The notes beneath the pieces are model-generated. The model had not been told where the DNA came from. It saw only the letters and a program-made list of their open reading frames with translations, and ran no database searches. Positions 17,644 through 28,444 of a stretch of DNA of 64,000 nt are shown here, one piece after another. The stretch covers positions 1 to 64,000 of the forward strand of contig JAAFJX010000001.1 of NCBI GenBank assembly GCA_013299045.1. The letters are read 5' to 3'. Every line of letters starts with the position of its first letter. The first letter of the stretch is position 1. This DNA is from Cytophagales bacterium. GTDB lineage: Bacteria; Bacteroidota; Bacteroidia; Cytophagales; Bernardetiaceae. The position numbers and the translations under genes were made by a program.

Positions 17644-19731
17644 CTACTTCAACAACTCGGCTTCTTTGCGCTTGCGTTCGTTAGAAATGTGATAATCAAT
17701 GGTATCAAGAGCATCTTCTAAAGTATAAACCGGGGCTTCGCAGGTCTTTTTTCTACAGACATACACTGCCGTTTGTCCCTCTGCTGGCTGCTTCCCCTTC
17801 AACAACTCACTTTCATCTGCTGCAATGAGCGCCATAACAATCTTATTAGGGAAATAGTGTGCATGAATTTCCTTAGCCATAGCGAAAGCATCTGGGCCTA
17901 TGATGGTTATTTCTGTGGTTTCCAGCACGTTATATGTAAACAAGGTAGCCCAATTAGTAACATAACGCGGCTCGGTAGCGAAAATAGGCAAGACGCGTGT
18001 AAGCATCGCTTTAGAGATATTCTTGAAATGCGTACTGTCTAAAAAATAGCCCAAAATATGCAAATTTTGCGCCATTACCGAGTTAGACGAAGGCATAACG
18101 TTATCAAAAATCTCCTTTTTGGGCGCTATGAGGGCTTCAGTGCCTAAATCGCAATAAAAAAAGAGTTTGTCCTTGGCTGAAAAAAAACAGTCGAGCGCAT
18201 AATGCGTCATGTTTTCTGCCCTAAAGAGCCAGTGCCTGTGGTGTGTAACCTGAAAGAGCGCTATATAGGCCTGAATCAAAAAGGCGTAGTCGTCCATAAA
18301 GCCAGGAATGCTTGCTTGTTTCTTTTTGTAGGTATGAAACAGCGCCACATTATAGGCCAAACGTTTTTCTAAAAATACTGCATTTTTGAGAGCAAGAGTC
18401 AAAAAATCCTCATCGCCAAAAGCCATGTATGCGTCGCATAAGCCCTTAATCATAAGTGCGTTCCATGCGGTGATAACCTTATCATCGACGGCAGGCTTAA
18501 CAAACTCTTTGCGGGCTTTGTGCAATTTGGTTTTCCAAGCATTGAGTTTTTTACGGAAAGCCTCTGGTTTGAGATTATTCTGTTCGGCGAAGTCTTCTTC
18601 CTCCCGAACGCGGAATAGAATATTGCCCGCAAAGTTGTCTTTCCAGTTGCCTTTTTCTTCCACACCAAAAAACTTCTTGCAGAGTTCAGCGTCTTTGGGG
18701 CCAATAGTTGTTTCAATTTCGGCAGCCGTGAATACATAATATTTGCCTTCTATGCCCTCCGACTCTGCGGATATAGACGAGCAAAAACCACCCTCTTTTG
18801 TGAATAATTCGCGCTTAACGAAGGCTATGGTATCATATACAACTTCTTTATAGAGAGGGTCTTTGGTTAGGCTGTAGGCTTCGCTATAAACCGAAATAAG
18901 TTGCGCGTTGTCGTAGAGCATCTTCTCAAAGTGTGGCTCAAACCACTCATTGTCTGTAGAGTAGCGTGAGAAGCCGCCGCCTATTTGGTCATAGATGCCA
19001 CCCCTCGCCATGCTATCCAAAGAGAATGTTATGAAATTGAGCAATTCTTGGTTCAGCGTGAGTTTGTAATAACGCATCAAAAAAAGGTAGGAGGTTGGCA
19101 TCGGGAACTTGGGTGCTGAGCCAAAGCCACCGTTCTTTTGGTCAAATTTTGTGGCAAAACCTGCTACAAGCTGATTGAGCTGATTGAAATTAAGTGCTAC
19201 TGGGCGGGTTTCTAGTTTATACTTAATGACTTCAGAAACATTTAAATAGCCTGTTAGCTTTTTGCCTATGTCTTGCAAATGTGCTTTCTGGTTTTTATAC
19301 TGGTCTAGCATCTGCTCCATAACGGATTGCCACTGCTCAGGAGCAAGGTAGGTGCTGGCATAAATGGGCTGAGCATTTGGTAGCAAAAACACATTCAGTG
19401 GCCAACCTGTTGGGTTTTTCATGGCGGCTGCCGCATCAAGATAGAGTTGGTCTATATCGGGGCGCTCTTCACGGTCTAGTTTGATACACACAAAGTTATC
19501 ATTCATAAAACGTGCCAGCACTTCGTTAGAAAAAGTTTCGCGCTCCATAACCTGACACCAATGACAAGCTGAGTAACCTATGCTTAGAATAATGAGTTTA
19601 TCTTCCTTGGTGGCTTTTTGAAAGGCCTCTTCGCCCCATACATACCAATCTACTGGATTGTGGGCGTGTTGTAGAAGGTGTGGGCTTGTAGAAGAAATCA
19701 AGCGATTAGGCGTTTTTGGGGCAGTTTGCAT
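17644..19731 (-). CDS. Thioredoxin-domain protein, YyaL/SSP411 family
   Basis: A cytosolic protein of about 695 aa. The N-terminus has the family signature [21 protein letters not shown], then a thioredoxin-like domain with [13 protein letters not shown] (CHWC in the place of the redox CxxC) and [12 protein letters not shown]. The remainder is an (alpha/alpha)6 barrel resembling N-acylglucosamine 2-epimerases and glycoside hydrolases, with [34 protein letters not shown] and [13 protein letters not shown]. The exact role of the family is unknown. The ATG at 19731 is chosen; a TTG at 19755 is also in frame. A well-spaced promoter lies upstream. Confidence 0.92.
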   Translation of the reverse strand: MQTAPKTPNRLISSTSPHLLQHAHNPVDWYVWGEEAFQKATKEDKLIILSIGYSACHWCQVMERETFSNEVLARFMNDNFVCIKLDREERPDIDQLYLDAAAAMKNPTGWPLNVFLLPNAQPIYASTYLAPEQWQSVMEQMLDQYKNQKAHLQDIGKKLTGYLNVSEVIKYKLETRPVALNFNQLNQLVAGFATKFDQKNGGFGSAPKFPMPTSYLFLMRYYKLTLNQELLNFITFSLDSMARGGIYDQIGGGFSRYSTDNEWFEPHFEKMLYDNAQLISVYSEAYSLTKDPLYKEVVYDTIAFVKRELFTKEGGFCSSISAESEGIEGKYYVFTAAEIETTIGPKDAELCKKFFGVEEKGNWKDNFAGNILFRVREEEDFAEQNNLKPEAFRKKLNAWKTKLHKARKEFVKPAVDDKVITAWNALMIKGLCDAYMAFGDEDFLTLALKNAVFLEKRLAYNVALFHTYKKKQASIPGFMDDYAFLIQAYIALFQVTHHRHWLFRAENMTHYALDCFFSAKDKLFFYCDLGTEALIAPKKEIFDNVMPSSNSVMAQNLHILGYFLDSTHFKNISKAMLTRVLPIFATEPRYVTNWATLFTYNVLETTEITIIGPDAFAMAKEIHAHYFPNKIVMALIAADESELLKGKQPAEGQTAVYVCRKKTCEAPVYTLEDALDTIDYHISNERKRKEAELLK

Positions 19732-19789
19732 AGGAAATACAGGGTCTTTCAACAATTCTGTGAGGCTTGAAACTCAATTTTTGCGGCTG

Positions 19790-19820
19790 CAAAGCTACGC
19801 TTTTTTCTCTGATTAGCCAA
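19790..19820 (-). promoter_or_regulatory. Promoter of YyaL-family gene
   Basis: On the minus strand TTG (19818-19820), 20 bases, TAGCTTTG (19790-19797): a full match to the Bacteroidota consensus, 58 bases before the ATG. Confidence 0.6.
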
Positions 19821-19952
19821 ATATTAGCACGTGCTTATTCGCGGTAAGGGGCTTTAAAAACACCCTTATACACTTAAAGACCCAAAAAGTAAGGGAAAAG
19901 ACCGAAAAACTTTGACTTATTTTTTTTATTCACCAAAATATTGATACATCAA

Positions 19953-19998
19953 AAAAGACTGCTTGCAAATTACTTTTGTAACCAGCAAGCAGTCTTTT
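19953..19998 (-). terminator. hppA intrinsic terminator
   Basis: A perfect 14-bp stem (AAAAGACTGCTTGC at 19953-19966 and GCAAGCAGTCTTTT at 19985-19998) with an A/T run on the distal side, 20 bases after the hppA stop. Confidence 0.88.
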
Positions 19999-20018
19999 CT
20001 ATTTAGCAAAAGCAACCA

Positions 20019-22244
20019 CTAGAGAACTACCTGCTGCATATTCCTTTGTTTAACAGACACAACTGTTTCTAGCTTGACTTCTTTCGCCGCATCTTTTTGT
20101 ATGCCGTGGCTATGGCCATCTACGTTGCTGTCTAGTGCAATGTGTGGTGCAATCACCAAGGAAACGATTGACATTAACTTAATGAGAATGTTCATAGAAG
20201 GTCCTGAAGTGTCTTTGAACGGGTCGCCTACGGTATCGCCAGTAACAGAAGCCTTGTGTGGTTCGGAACCTTTGTAGAAAATTTCTTCACCTTTGGCTGT
20301 TTTGATTTTGACACCTTTTTCAAATGACTTTTTAGCATTATCCCATGCACCACCTGCATTTGATTGGAACATACCCATCAAAACACCTGATACTGTAACG
20401 CCAGCTAAAAGACCGCCTAACACTTCAGGGCCAAAAATAAAACCTACGACGATTGGTACTAAAAGTGCAATCATGCTAGGGGCAATCATTTCACGAATTG
20501 AGGCTTCAGTAGAAATAGCCACACACTTTTCATATTCAGGTTTGGCCTTGTATTCCATAATACCAGGTATTTCACGGAACTGGCGACGTACTTCATTCAC
20601 CATGGCCATGGCCGCCTTGCCCACAGCCGCAATAGCCAAGGCCGAGAAAATAAATGGAATCATAGCACCCACAAACAACCCAGCCAAAACATCAGCCTTA
20701 AAAATATCAATAGCATCAATTTTAGCAATGCCTACAAATGCGGCGAAGAGTGCCAAGGACGTTAAAGCTGCCGAAGCAATGGCAAAACCCTTGCCAGTAG
20801 CGGCTGTGGTGTTGCCTACTGCGTCCAAATTGTCTGTACGTTCGCGTACTTCTTTCGGCAAACCGCTCATTTCTGCAATGCCACCAGCGTTATCTGCGAT
20901 AGGGCCAAATGCGTCAATGGCCAACTGCATCGCCGTAGTAGCCATCATACCTGCCGCTGCTATAGCCACGCCATAAAGGCCAGCAAAAGCAAATGAGCTA
21001 TAAATACCAGCAGCCAAAATGAGCGTAGGAATAACGGTAGATTCCATACCTACTGCCAAGCCGCCAATGATATTTGTAGCATGGCCAGTAGAGGACTGCT
21101 GCACGATAGAATCAACTGGACGTTTGCCCATAGCCGTATAATATTCCGTAACGATACTCATGCCAGCGCCCACAGCTAAGCCAATCAAAATAGCCCATAC
21201 TACGTCCACCGAGGTAAAATTTTCACCACGTATGGCAAGCTCTTTTGGAAGCATCCAAACAGCCAAACCAGAAGCTGCAATACCTGTAAGAATAATAGAC
21301 GACCAGTTACCCATGTTGAGCGCGCCTTGTACGCTATCTGTTTCGTTTTTAACGCGTACAAAGAATGTACCTACGATAGAAAAAATAATACCGATGCCAG
21401 CGATTACCATAGGCAAGAGAATAGGAGAAAGCCCCCCAAAATTATCGCCCGAAGCATCAATTTCACGACCTAAAATCATAGTAGCGAGGATGGTAGCTAC
21501 GTAGGAACCGAACAAGTCTGCCCCCATACCGGCTACGTCGCCTACGTTATCGCCTACGTTATCAGCAATAGTAGCAGGGTTACGCACGTCGTCCTCGGGA
21601 ATACCTGCCTCTACTTTGCCAACCAAGTCTGCCCCTACGTCTGCTGCTTTGGTGTAAATGCCACCGCCTACACGTGCAAAAAGTGCGATAGATTCTGCAC
21701 CAAGCGAAAAACCAGCCAAAACCTCAAGCGCTTTTTCCATTTCGTGGCTATTGGCTGCAGCATCGCCTACGAACATGAAGTAGAAAACAATAAACAGTCC
21801 ACCCAAACCAAAAACGGCCAAACCAGCAACACCAAGCCCCATAACAGCACCGCCTGTAAAGGATACCTCAAGCGCTTTTGCAAGTGAGGTTCGGGCAGCT
21901 TGTGCGGTACGGACGTTGGCCTGTGTAGCTATTTTCATACCTATATAGCCAGCAGTGGCAGAAAGAAAAGCACCAATAATAAAAGCAATGGCAATGATTG
22001 GGCTTGAATTTTCTACCAGAGTGCCAGACCAGCCAAGCAAAATTGCTGCAATGATTGCAAAATAGGTCAGAATTTTCCATTCAGCTTTCAAAAAAGCGAT
22101 AGCGCCATCGGCTATGTAGCCGGATAGTTCGCGCATTTTGTCATCGCCAGCGTCTTGCTTACCTACCCACGACGACTTTATCGCCATGTAGATAAGGGCA
22201 ATTACGCCAAAAGCAGGCACAGAATACATTGCAATTTCTTTCAT
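20019..22244 (-). CDS. hppA: Membrane-bound K+-dependent pyrophosphatase
   Basis: An integral membrane enzyme of 741 aa with about 16 helices that couples pyrophosphate hydrolysis to H+ and/or Na+ export. It shows the substrate-site motif [13 protein letters not shown], the [18 protein letters not shown] acidic cluster, and the C-terminal [12 protein letters not shown] and [12 protein letters not shown] motifs. The [11 protein letters not shown] segment has Ala where K+-independent enzymes carry Lys, so K+ dependence is predicted. Whether H+ or Na+ is pumped cannot be read with certainty. It is a single-gene unit with its own terminator. Confidence 0.96.
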   Translation of the reverse strand: MKEIAMYSVPAFGVIALIYMAIKSSWVGKQDAGDDKMRELSGYIADGAIAFLKAEWKILTYFAIIAAILLGWSGTLVENSSPIIAIAFIIGAFLSATAGYIGMKIATQANVRTAQAARTSLAKALEVSFTGGAVMGLGVAGLAVFGLGGLFIVFYFMFVGDAAANSHEMEKALEVLAGFSLGAESIALFARVGGGIYTKAADVGADLVGKVEAGIPEDDVRNPATIADNVGDNVGDVAGMGADLFGSYVATILATMILGREIDASGDNFGGLSPILLPMVIAGIGIIFSIVGTFFVRVKNETDSVQGALNMGNWSSIILTGIAASGLAVWMLPKELAIRGENFTSVDVVWAILIGLAVGAGMSIVTEYYTAMGKRPVDSIVQQSSTGHATNIIGGLAVGMESTVIPTLILAAGIYSSFAFAGLYGVAIAAAGMMATTAMQLAIDAFGPIADNAGGIAEMSGLPKEVRERTDNLDAVGNTTAATGKGFAIASAALTSLALFAAFVGIAKIDAIDIFKADVLAGLFVGAMIPFIFSALAIAAVGKAAMAMVNEVRRQFREIPGIMEYKAKPEYEKCVAISTEASIREMIAPSMIALLVPIVVGFIFGPEVLGGLLAGVTVSGVLMGMFQSNAGGAWDNAKKSFEKGVKIKTAKGEEIFYKGSEPHKASVTGDTVGDPFKDTSGPSMNILIKLMSIVSLVIAPHIALDSNVDGHSHGIQKDAAKEVKLETVVSVKQRNMQQVVL

Positions 22245-22544
22245 AAAATCTTAATAATCAAACACTTGATAAGGGTTAAGTTGGATAGCCCATAAAAAAA
22301 GGGCACTATTTAGCCCGCAAATATCGTAATTCTGTTCTAAAAAGCAATGCCTCATCTTTTTTTATATACCTCATGCTTAACAAAATTTATTTTTATTCTT
22401 TGGAGTTTATCATTCAAAGACGCATTAGAATTTTTGAAAGAAAAGTGCACTTGGTGGTATCTTATTCAACTTTTAATCAGCAATACTCAAGCACCCAACT
22501 CGGATTTATACGTATAAAACCTTGTGTGAAGTGGTCTATTTTCT

Positions 22545-25370
22545 TTACTGTGAGACAACTGTTATCTTTTGAGCAAAAACACCATTTCGCGTATAAATCT
22601 TGGCAATGTATAAACCAGACGTTAAATCGTGTATGCCTACGCTTCCGTAGTAGCGATTGCTGGCACGCATATCCTTCGTTTGCACCTGAGGAACATCAAG
22701 TAGTACGTGCCCGTCCAAACCAATTATCTGCACTTTATGAATGGGGTGGCCTTCTGACTTGATGTGCAGTAAAGCACCCTGGCTAGGGTTGGGATATACA
22801 GTTAGCCATTTTTCAGGACTAGCATCTTTGCTAAAAGCAAAAATAGGGAATAACGCCCAAGAAGATTTCTCCAGGGTTTTATATGGCTTCCATGCGGCAT
22901 TGTTGCCATTGTCGTAAATTGGCTCTGCGAGGTAGGTAGGGTTATCATACTGTTGCAAATACAAATCAGCGCTACTGGTTATGCCCAGTGTGATATCATC
23001 CAAATCATTGATAAACAAAGGTTCATCAAAGATAACGCGCAAGCAAGCCCCTTTCTTGAGTTGCTTTTCAATCGAACTGGCTTTGATAGGCACCTGTGCA
23101 ATATTAGAATAACCGTCAGCGCCTTTTTTATAGATTCCTAGTCTTACTTCTTGCTCTGGTGCTATCTCTTCAAAAAAGGCATCAACACCTATCAAAACAC
23201 GATTTTTTAGCCTAAATTGACTTAACTTATAGCTTACAGCTGCTCCCTGAATAACCTCAAAATCAGCTCTGTTTTTAAATCTATTGGGTTCAAAAGCAGG
23301 GTCATAATACTTTTTTGCATCAAGGACTTTTTGCATAATTTCAGTATAAGAACTGCCGCGCTCATTGCTTGCTTCTAGTCCTACTCTAAAAGCACCAGCT
23401 GCTACAAAGGCAATGCGTGGCGAACGCTCGCTACTCATACGGGTATTGGCAGCCTCAAAGGTATAGTTGAGCCGAAGGGGGCTTCCTGTTGATACGTCAA
23501 AGAAGCGCACGGTTTCACCCACTAGTGCGTAGTCATGCTCTGGTTCTATGGTGGCTATGGGTAGGCTGGGGTTTGCATCTGCTATGGCTATTTTTTTGAT
23601 ATAAAACATATTGCCATTTAAGCCGCTCAAAACTAGCCTGAACCTGAGCAATTGGGTTTCTGGCAGAGGTTTAAATGAAACAAAATCAGTAACAAAATCG
23701 GTGGCTTGGGGGGCGTTATGGGGATAAGAGAGGTTGCTCAAATGTGGGCGTGAGGCCAAGCTCTGGCCATTTTTAAACCATATCGTTTTGTAAGTGCTGC
23801 CACAATCCTCGCTCACTTCTATCAAAAAGGAATCTTGCATGGCCCCTGCACCCGCCCACTCAAGGCTCAAAATCAAGTCTGAAATTCGCCTGCCGTCTGG
23901 CTCTAACAAACTGAGATGTGGGCTTTCAAGAATGGCAAAACTGCGTTTCTGAACTGTGTAAGAGCCAGTCATAAGCCCTTGCGCATAAGGCATAAAAACG
24001 TTATCGCCCTTAAAGTGCCATTTGTCCTCGTCTTTTATGGCGTTAGATGGCCACACAAGGGCATTGGCCTGGTTGCTTTGGTTCTTTACTAATACATAAT
24101 TCTCGTAGGAACATTTGTCCAGCTCATAATCCGTACTTACTTTCAGTTTTACATCATAGATACCCGCTTTCGCATAGCGTACCCATATTTTGTTAGCATT
24201 TTGTTTTTCTATGATGCCACCTTCAAACTCCCATTCTGCTTGGCACTCTACTAGGCCATAAAGGCTGTAGGCTAAGTTTTCAAAAACTATCGTTTCGCCT
24301 GCACAGACCTCTTTGCTAGATGCCGTAAAGGCAGCAATCATTTCGCTTTTTCGTGCCCCAGCGTTCAGTAGCTCTATCCTAGAGGGTGCAAGCTCTAAAC
24401 AAGTTCTCATGCGTTGTGCCTGGTCGTCCGTAAAAAAAGTGCGGCATTGTTCAGGTGAGTAATCCATAAAGTTTTGCATCATCACGGGTTTATTGCTACA
24501 CTTGCTCGCTAAACGCACACCACAGTAGCTATGAAAAGCATCAACTGGGGGTGTATCCTCACAAAAATCTGAATCACACTTTCCTAGAGTAGTGCCCCAT
24601 GGGTGTAGTAACCCCAGAAAATGTCCCATTTCATGAGTCAGGACGCGGCCAAATGCAGACTCGGCCAAATACGCACCACCTCTCTGGCTAATATCGCCAA
24701 AATACTGATAATCAACTACAATACCTTCTTCTAAAGGATTGACTGGGGGCATAGCACTTTCTTTAGGTAGCCAGCTGCTGGGCGGAGTGCTGAAGCCAAT
24801 TTCAGTATCATTGGCTATATCTACTACCCAGATATTGAGGTAACGTTTGGTGTCCCATTGCGTAAGAGGTTTTACGAGTTTGTTGAAAGCATCGGGAGTC
24901 CAATCTTTTTGTGGGAATGATAAGCGATTTACGCCTGCTTCGGCCAACAGCTTGCCATCAGGGCTTACTCTTGCCAAAACGAACTGGATATTCGGATTTC
25001 CTATAAGGCCAGCAAACTGCGTTTCAGTGTCTTGTAGGTTTGGGTTACGTGCCGAAAAATCCAAGTTAAGTAACTCTATTTGTGCTTCAATTTGGTCGTA
25101 GAGCAAGTTAGAGCCCTTTCCCTGAGTTTCGCCATTGTGTATGATGTGTACAACTACCTGAACACTGAGCCTGTCTACTCCTGTGAGTCTTTCGTTGGAG
25201 CGACGTGTGGAATTAAAAATGTCTTCTTCGAAACGCTGGCCGCCTGCTACAAAAGGACTTTGGTGTATATGCTTAGTTCCACACCAAGCTTTATTATCAA
25301 CTTGCTGAGCATGGAGATAGTGCCCAATGAGGCATTGAAAAAGAATTAGCGCGCTTAATACGTATTTCAT
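22545..25370 (-). CDS. Secreted M43 metalloprotease with T9SS tail
   Basis: A secreted protein of 941 aa. The N-terminus MKYVLSALILFQCLIGHYLHAQ is a signal peptide. The catalytic domain is a pappalysin-type (M43) zinc protease: HEMGHFLGLLHPWG near 246 gives the HExxHxxGxxH site and NFMDYSPEQC the Met-turn. PKD-like Ig modules follow (AGIYDVKLKVS, AGAFRVGLEAS). The last ~85 residues (WLTVYPNPSQG through SGLYIAKIYTRNG and FAQKITVV) are a type A T9SS sorting domain, so the enzyme is probably exported and attached to or released from the surface. T9SS machinery is not in the window. Confidence 0.93.
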   Translation of the reverse strand: MKYVLSALILFQCLIGHYLHAQQVDNKAWCGTKHIHQSPFVAGGQRFEEDIFNSTRRSNERLTGVDRLSVQVVVHIIHNGETQGKGSNLLYDQIEAQIELLNLDFSARNPNLQDTETQFAGLIGNPNIQFVLARVSPDGKLLAEAGVNRLSFPQKDWTPDAFNKLVKPLTQWDTKRYLNIWVVDIANDTEIGFSTPPSSWLPKESAMPPVNPLEEGIVVDYQYFGDISQRGGAYLAESAFGRVLTHEMGHFLGLLHPWGTTLGKCDSDFCEDTPPVDAFHSYCGVRLASKCSNKPVMMQNFMDYSPEQCRTFFTDDQAQRMRTCLELAPSRIELLNAGARKSEMIAAFTASSKEVCAGETIVFENLAYSLYGLVECQAEWEFEGGIIEKQNANKIWVRYAKAGIYDVKLKVSTDYELDKCSYENYVLVKNQSNQANALVWPSNAIKDEDKWHFKGDNVFMPYAQGLMTGSYTVQKRSFAILESPHLSLLEPDGRRISDLILSLEWAGAGAMQDSFLIEVSEDCGSTYKTIWFKNGQSLASRPHLSNLSYPHNAPQATDFVTDFVSFKPLPETQLLRFRLVLSGLNGNMFYIKKIAIADANPSLPIATIEPEHDYALVGETVRFFDVSTGSPLRLNYTFEAANTRMSSERSPRIAFVAAGAFRVGLEASNERGSSYTEIMQKVLDAKKYYDPAFEPNRFKNRADFEVIQGAAVSYKLSQFRLKNRVLIGVDAFFEEIAPEQEVRLGIYKKGADGYSNIAQVPIKASSIEKQLKKGACLRVIFDEPLFINDLDDITLGITSSADLYLQQYDNPTYLAEPIYDNGNNAAWKPYKTLEKSSWALFPIFAFSKDASPEKWLTVYPNPSQGALLHIKSEGHPIHKVQIIGLDGHVLLDVPQVQTKDMRASNRYYGSVGIHDLTSGLYIAKIYTRNGVFAQKITVVSQ

Positions 25371-25467
25371 AAACGTTTTCTCAGAACTCCATTAACTATT
25401 TCAACGGCTGATTGTTATAGTGCTGCACCAAAGAATATTTGGCCAATTAGCAGTGTCAGTATTCTTG

Positions 25468-25498
25468 CAAATATAAAAATTAAAGATTTACTAATCAA
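25468..25498 (-). promoter_or_regulatory. Promoter of M43 protease gene
   Basis: Minus-strand TTG (25496-25498), 20 bases, TATATTTG (25468-25475). The implied leader is about 90 bases long. Confidence 0.55.
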
Positions 25499-25655
25499 CA
25501 ATTTATAAAAAAAGATTTAAAAAAAGTAGCTACTATGAAATATTCAGCATTTTAGAGTGCCTTCCTTACTTTGCCCAACAATCTATCAGACCCAAAGCAG
25601 CGTTCTAAGGGGCTACTGCGTATCTACTTGCAGTAACCCATCAAAACCACTGACT

Positions 25656-25811
25656 ATGAAAAATCAAACTAACTTAGCTTCGAGAGGTCGTCGCTACCAT
25701 ACCAACGCGACTCCAAACTTGAAGGTTCTTATAGACCAATACGGTCACTTGAGTTTATCTATTAGCGCCGAAAGCCTGAACGAAGCCCTGCGAAAATACA
25801 TTCAAAAGTAA
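25656..25811 (+). CDS. 51-aa basic small protein
   Basis: A short frame beginning MKNQTNLASRGRRYHTNAT and continuing NLKVLIDQYGHLSLSISAESLNEALRKYIQK. The N-terminal half is basic and the C-terminal half reads as a strand followed by an amphipathic helix. The ATG at 25656 fits better than the upstream in-frame codon at 25557, whose extra residues look non-coding. It ends 6 bases before the convergent phoH stop. No family is recognised; a single-domain DNA- or RNA-binding peptide is possible but unproven. Confidence 0.5.
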   Translation: MKNQTNLASRGRRYHTNATPNLKVLIDQYGHLSLSISAESLNEALRKYIQK

Positions 25812-25817
25812 GTCAAA

Positions 25818-26801
25818 TTACTCTGTTTTGGGTTCAGTAGGCTTCCGCTTATCAGAATCAACGGCATCGTTCCTATCATAGGCTTCAATGATTTGGCGCA
25901 CCAAATAGTGCCGTACTACGTCCTTGCCATCAAGATAGACAAAGCCAATATCCTTTACTTTTTTGAGAATATGTACGGCATCTATCAAACCAGAGCGTTG
26001 CTTGGTTGGCAAGTCAATTTGACTGACATCGCCTGTTATAATCATTTTAGAGTTTTGTCCCATGCGCGTTAAACACATCTTCATTTGCATAGAGGTTGTG
26101 TTTTGTGCCTCATCAAGCAGAATGAAGGCATTAGAAAGGGTACGCCCACGCATAAAAGCAATGGGTGCAATCTCAATGATGTTTTCTTCCAGATAATGTT
26201 TCAACTTTTCGGCAGGTATCATTTCCTCAAATGCGTCATAAATAGGGCGCAAATAGGGGTCTATTTTTTCGCGCATATCGCCAGGCAAAAAGCCTAAACT
26301 TTCACCAGCCTCTACGGCAGGGCGCGTGATGATTATTTTACGAACAAGTTTATTTTTGAGTGCACGGACAGCCAGCGCTACTGCCACATACGTTTTTCCG
26401 GTGCCAGCAGGGCCGAGAGCAAACACGATGTCTTTGTCGTTTGCTTGCTTGACTAACTCCTGTTGGTTGGGTGTTTTGGCTTTGATGGGTAGTCCTTTTA
26501 CACCAAATATAATCGTATCGTCCTTATCTTTGCGCAGCAAAGAGGCAGAATCATCGTTTAAGCAAAGGCGTACATCGGCCAAGTCCACTTTCCCGAAGCG
26601 GTGATAATGTTCTAGTAATTGGTTAATGATTTCATTAATCTTGACAATTTCAGGGCTACTGCCTTGTATCCTGATTTCGTTACCGCGAGCCACGATGCGG
26701 CTTTCCGGGAAAGCCTGCCTGATTTCACGAATATTAGTGTCTTCTGCTCCAAAAAAATCGGGCAGCGCCACATTTTCCAGTACAATGATTTTTTCTACCA
26801 A
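25818..26801 (-). CDS. PhoH-like ATPase (YbeZ type)
   Basis: A 327-aa cytosolic P-loop ATPase related to the helicase core. It contains VFALGPAGTGKTYVAVALAV (Walker A near 129-136), KIIITRPAVEAGESLGFLPGD, and FILLDEAQNTT (Walker B), followed by MIITGDVSQIDLP. An N-terminal KH-like domain (residues 1-75, with VARGNEIRIQGS) places it with YbeZ/PhoH proteins linked to ribosome and rRNA maturation. In many bacteria ybeY lies next to it; here it does not. TATGTTTG at 26853-26860 on the minus strand may be its -7 box. Confidence 0.94.
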   Translation of the reverse strand: MVEKIIVLENVALPDFFGAEDTNIREIRQAFPESRIVARGNEIRIQGSSPEIVKINEIINQLLEHYHRFGKVDLADVRLCLNDDSASLLRKDKDDTIIFGVKGLPIKAKTPNQQELVKQANDKDIVFALGPAGTGKTYVAVALAVRALKNKLVRKIIITRPAVEAGESLGFLPGDMREKIDPYLRPIYDAFEEMIPAEKLKHYLEENIIEIAPIAFMRGRTLSNAFILLDEAQNTTSMQMKMCLTRMGQNSKMIITGDVSQIDLPTKQRSGLIDAVHILKKVKDIGFVYLDGKDVVRHYLVRQIIEAYDRNDAVDSDKRKPTEPKTE

Positions 26802-26860
26802 AACAAATAAGGTTTGAATAATTTTTGGGTGTTATTACATAATCAACTCTCGCAAACATA

Positions 26861-27118
26861 AGCAACGGCATCTAAAAAAAAAAGTTTCAGATGCCCAACT
26901 CTAAAAACTCTTGATTCCTTACGAACTAGGCGACGAGAATAAGCATAAACGGAGGTATCTCAAACAAACTACGTATAAAACATAGATTTAACAGATGAGA
27001 GCAATTGAATTTGGCTTAAAAATAGGCTCAAAAAAAATCAAGAGCTATACAGATACGACTTGTTTGAACCGAAAATAAAAAGTTCCGATACAGAAATTGC
27101 AAATAAATTTAAGTCTCT
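26861..27118. other. AT-rich gap, no gene seen
   Basis: The gap between phoH and the GT61 gene (26802-27118) holds only the candidate phoH -7 box at 26853-26860. No coding frame, strong hairpin, or repeat copy was recognised in it. Confidence 0.5.
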
Positions 27119-28189
27119 TTATGCAGTAATCTGTCCTAATACTCTTTCTAGTTGTTCTTGAGGCAGTACCAGGTCTGAATGATTGCCTAAACCAGTTTGA
27201 ATTGGCTTTGCTAATGCGTAAAAATAAGGCTGCTGCATATCTGTAGCCAAAGCAAAATAGCAAAGATTGTGTGTATCTGTTTCGTTCCGTATTTCCAAAA
27301 TTCGTGTTTGAGGCTGCATAAACGCCATAAAAGCCAAAGATGCTCCGTGGACTGCCGCAAAACACTTGGCATGGCGCACAATACTGAGTTGTTCAATAAA
27401 AGTATAGTCCTCCAAAAAAAATTTGCGGAAGCCATACTTTTCAAAGGTAGGTTCTAAATTTGCTTCATTGGCGAGTTTTCGGCGCGCCCTAGCACGGCTG
27501 GCATAAATGCGTTCCCCAAAATTCAGTTCGGGCCTGAGCGGGAAATAACTATCAAATAGTTGGCGCATAGTGTGCATGAGGCTTGCATGGTAGTTGCCTG
27601 TTATGGCAATTTCCGACACCGTAGTAAGACCAGCCCCAGCCCAAATGCTGCGATTGCGAGCAATACTATGTACGCTACCAAAACCCAAAGGCATTATACT
27701 CTGCAAGTGAAACTCTTGAACGGCGTGAGGTAAGAGTAGAACTGAGCCAGGAGCTTCCTCGCGCAGGCATATCAGTTTGGGCAATACGTCGCAAATCCAA
27801 TGAAAAAGGCCTTTGCTCCATTCATCAAAGCAGAAAACAGCTTTTTGTTGTAAATTTTGTTTGGGCAACAGCCAATATTTTTTAAGCCAATATTTTTTGC
27901 CATAGTCGCTCAAATAGTTTTTGATTGTGAGCGGTTCAACAATGCCCAATTTGTCAAGCAGTACGCCCTCGGACGTAACGCAGACAGGTGCCAAGTCATA
28001 GCGGTGTATGTCGTAAGTGGGGCGCTCAAAGTCGTTGGCAAAGCGAAAAGCATCAGCTTCCGTATAGTTGCAAGGTAAATTACGGACGCAGTTGTGTGCT
28101 GCATAGAGCAGCTTTTGTTGTAAAATAGGAGCAGGGCGCACTTGAAATTTTGACCTAAAGTTTACGCAAATAAAACCATTTTTTTTCAA
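27119..28189 (-). CDS. Family 61 glycosyltransferase
   Basis: A 356-aa protein of the GT61/DUF563 type, which usually transfers xylose or GlcNAc-type sugars to glycans. Diagnostic segments are KAVFCFDEWSKGLFHWICDVLPKL (family 'n..H.l.d.lprl'), RIYASRARARRKLANE (the 'iyisR..a..R...NE' motif) and HAKCFAAVHGASLAFMAFM (the 'GaHGAgl.N..f' motif, with Val before His). There is no signal peptide. The donor and acceptor cannot be read from the sequence. It stands alone on this strand; a short IS-derived repeat lies 75 bases upstream. Confidence 0.85.
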   Translation of the reverse strand: MKKNGFICVNFRSKFQVRPAPILQQKLLYAAHNCVRNLPCNYTEADAFRFANDFERPTYDIHRYDLAPVCVTSEGVLLDKLGIVEPLTIKNYLSDYGKKYWLKKYWLLPKQNLQQKAVFCFDEWSKGLFHWICDVLPKLICLREEAPGSVLLLPHAVQEFHLQSIMPLGFGSVHSIARNRSIWAGAGLTTVSEIAITGNYHASLMHTMRQLFDSYFPLRPELNFGERIYASRARARRKLANEANLEPTFEKYGFRKFFLEDYTFIEQLSIVRHAKCFAAVHGASLAFMAFMQPQTRILEIRNETDTHNLCYFALATDMQQPYFYALAKPIQTGLGNHSDLVLPQEQLERVLGQITA

Positions 28190-28263
28190 TCATTTATAAC
28201 TTCATGAACAAAAGCATTCGGCCAGTTGCCATTTAAACCCCTGCACCCCATCTAGGTCTTAGG

Positions 28264-28365
28264 TCAATCCCGTCCTAATTAGTCGTCCCTTAAAAGTGAA
28301 AGAACCACCTAATCATCGCTCAGGATAGATTGATAGAAACTTGAAATCGTTTAGGACGGCATTGA
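28264..28365. mobile_element. MITE-like 102-bp element
   Basis: TCAATCCCGTCCTAAT (28264-28279) and TTTAGGACGGCATTGA (28350-28365) are near-perfect inverted repeats. The 70-bp interior starts directly with TAGTCGTCCCTTAAAA (28280-28295) and has no coding capacity. The right end equals the ends of the IS4-type remnants at 13662 and 32880, so this looks like a non-autonomous derivative of that IS. No clear target duplication was seen. Confidence 0.7.
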
Positions 28366-28444
28366 ATTAAAAAACGCAAAAGATGCGCCTTATTCTTGTT
28401 GGGGTTTAATCAAGGAAACGCCATTTTCTAATTTTAGACGAGCG

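Noticed and set aside
20293-20976. 227-aa open frame antisense to hppA
   Set aside because: Ala/Ile/Pro-rich shadow of the hydrophobic helices of hppA; no start region or family pattern.
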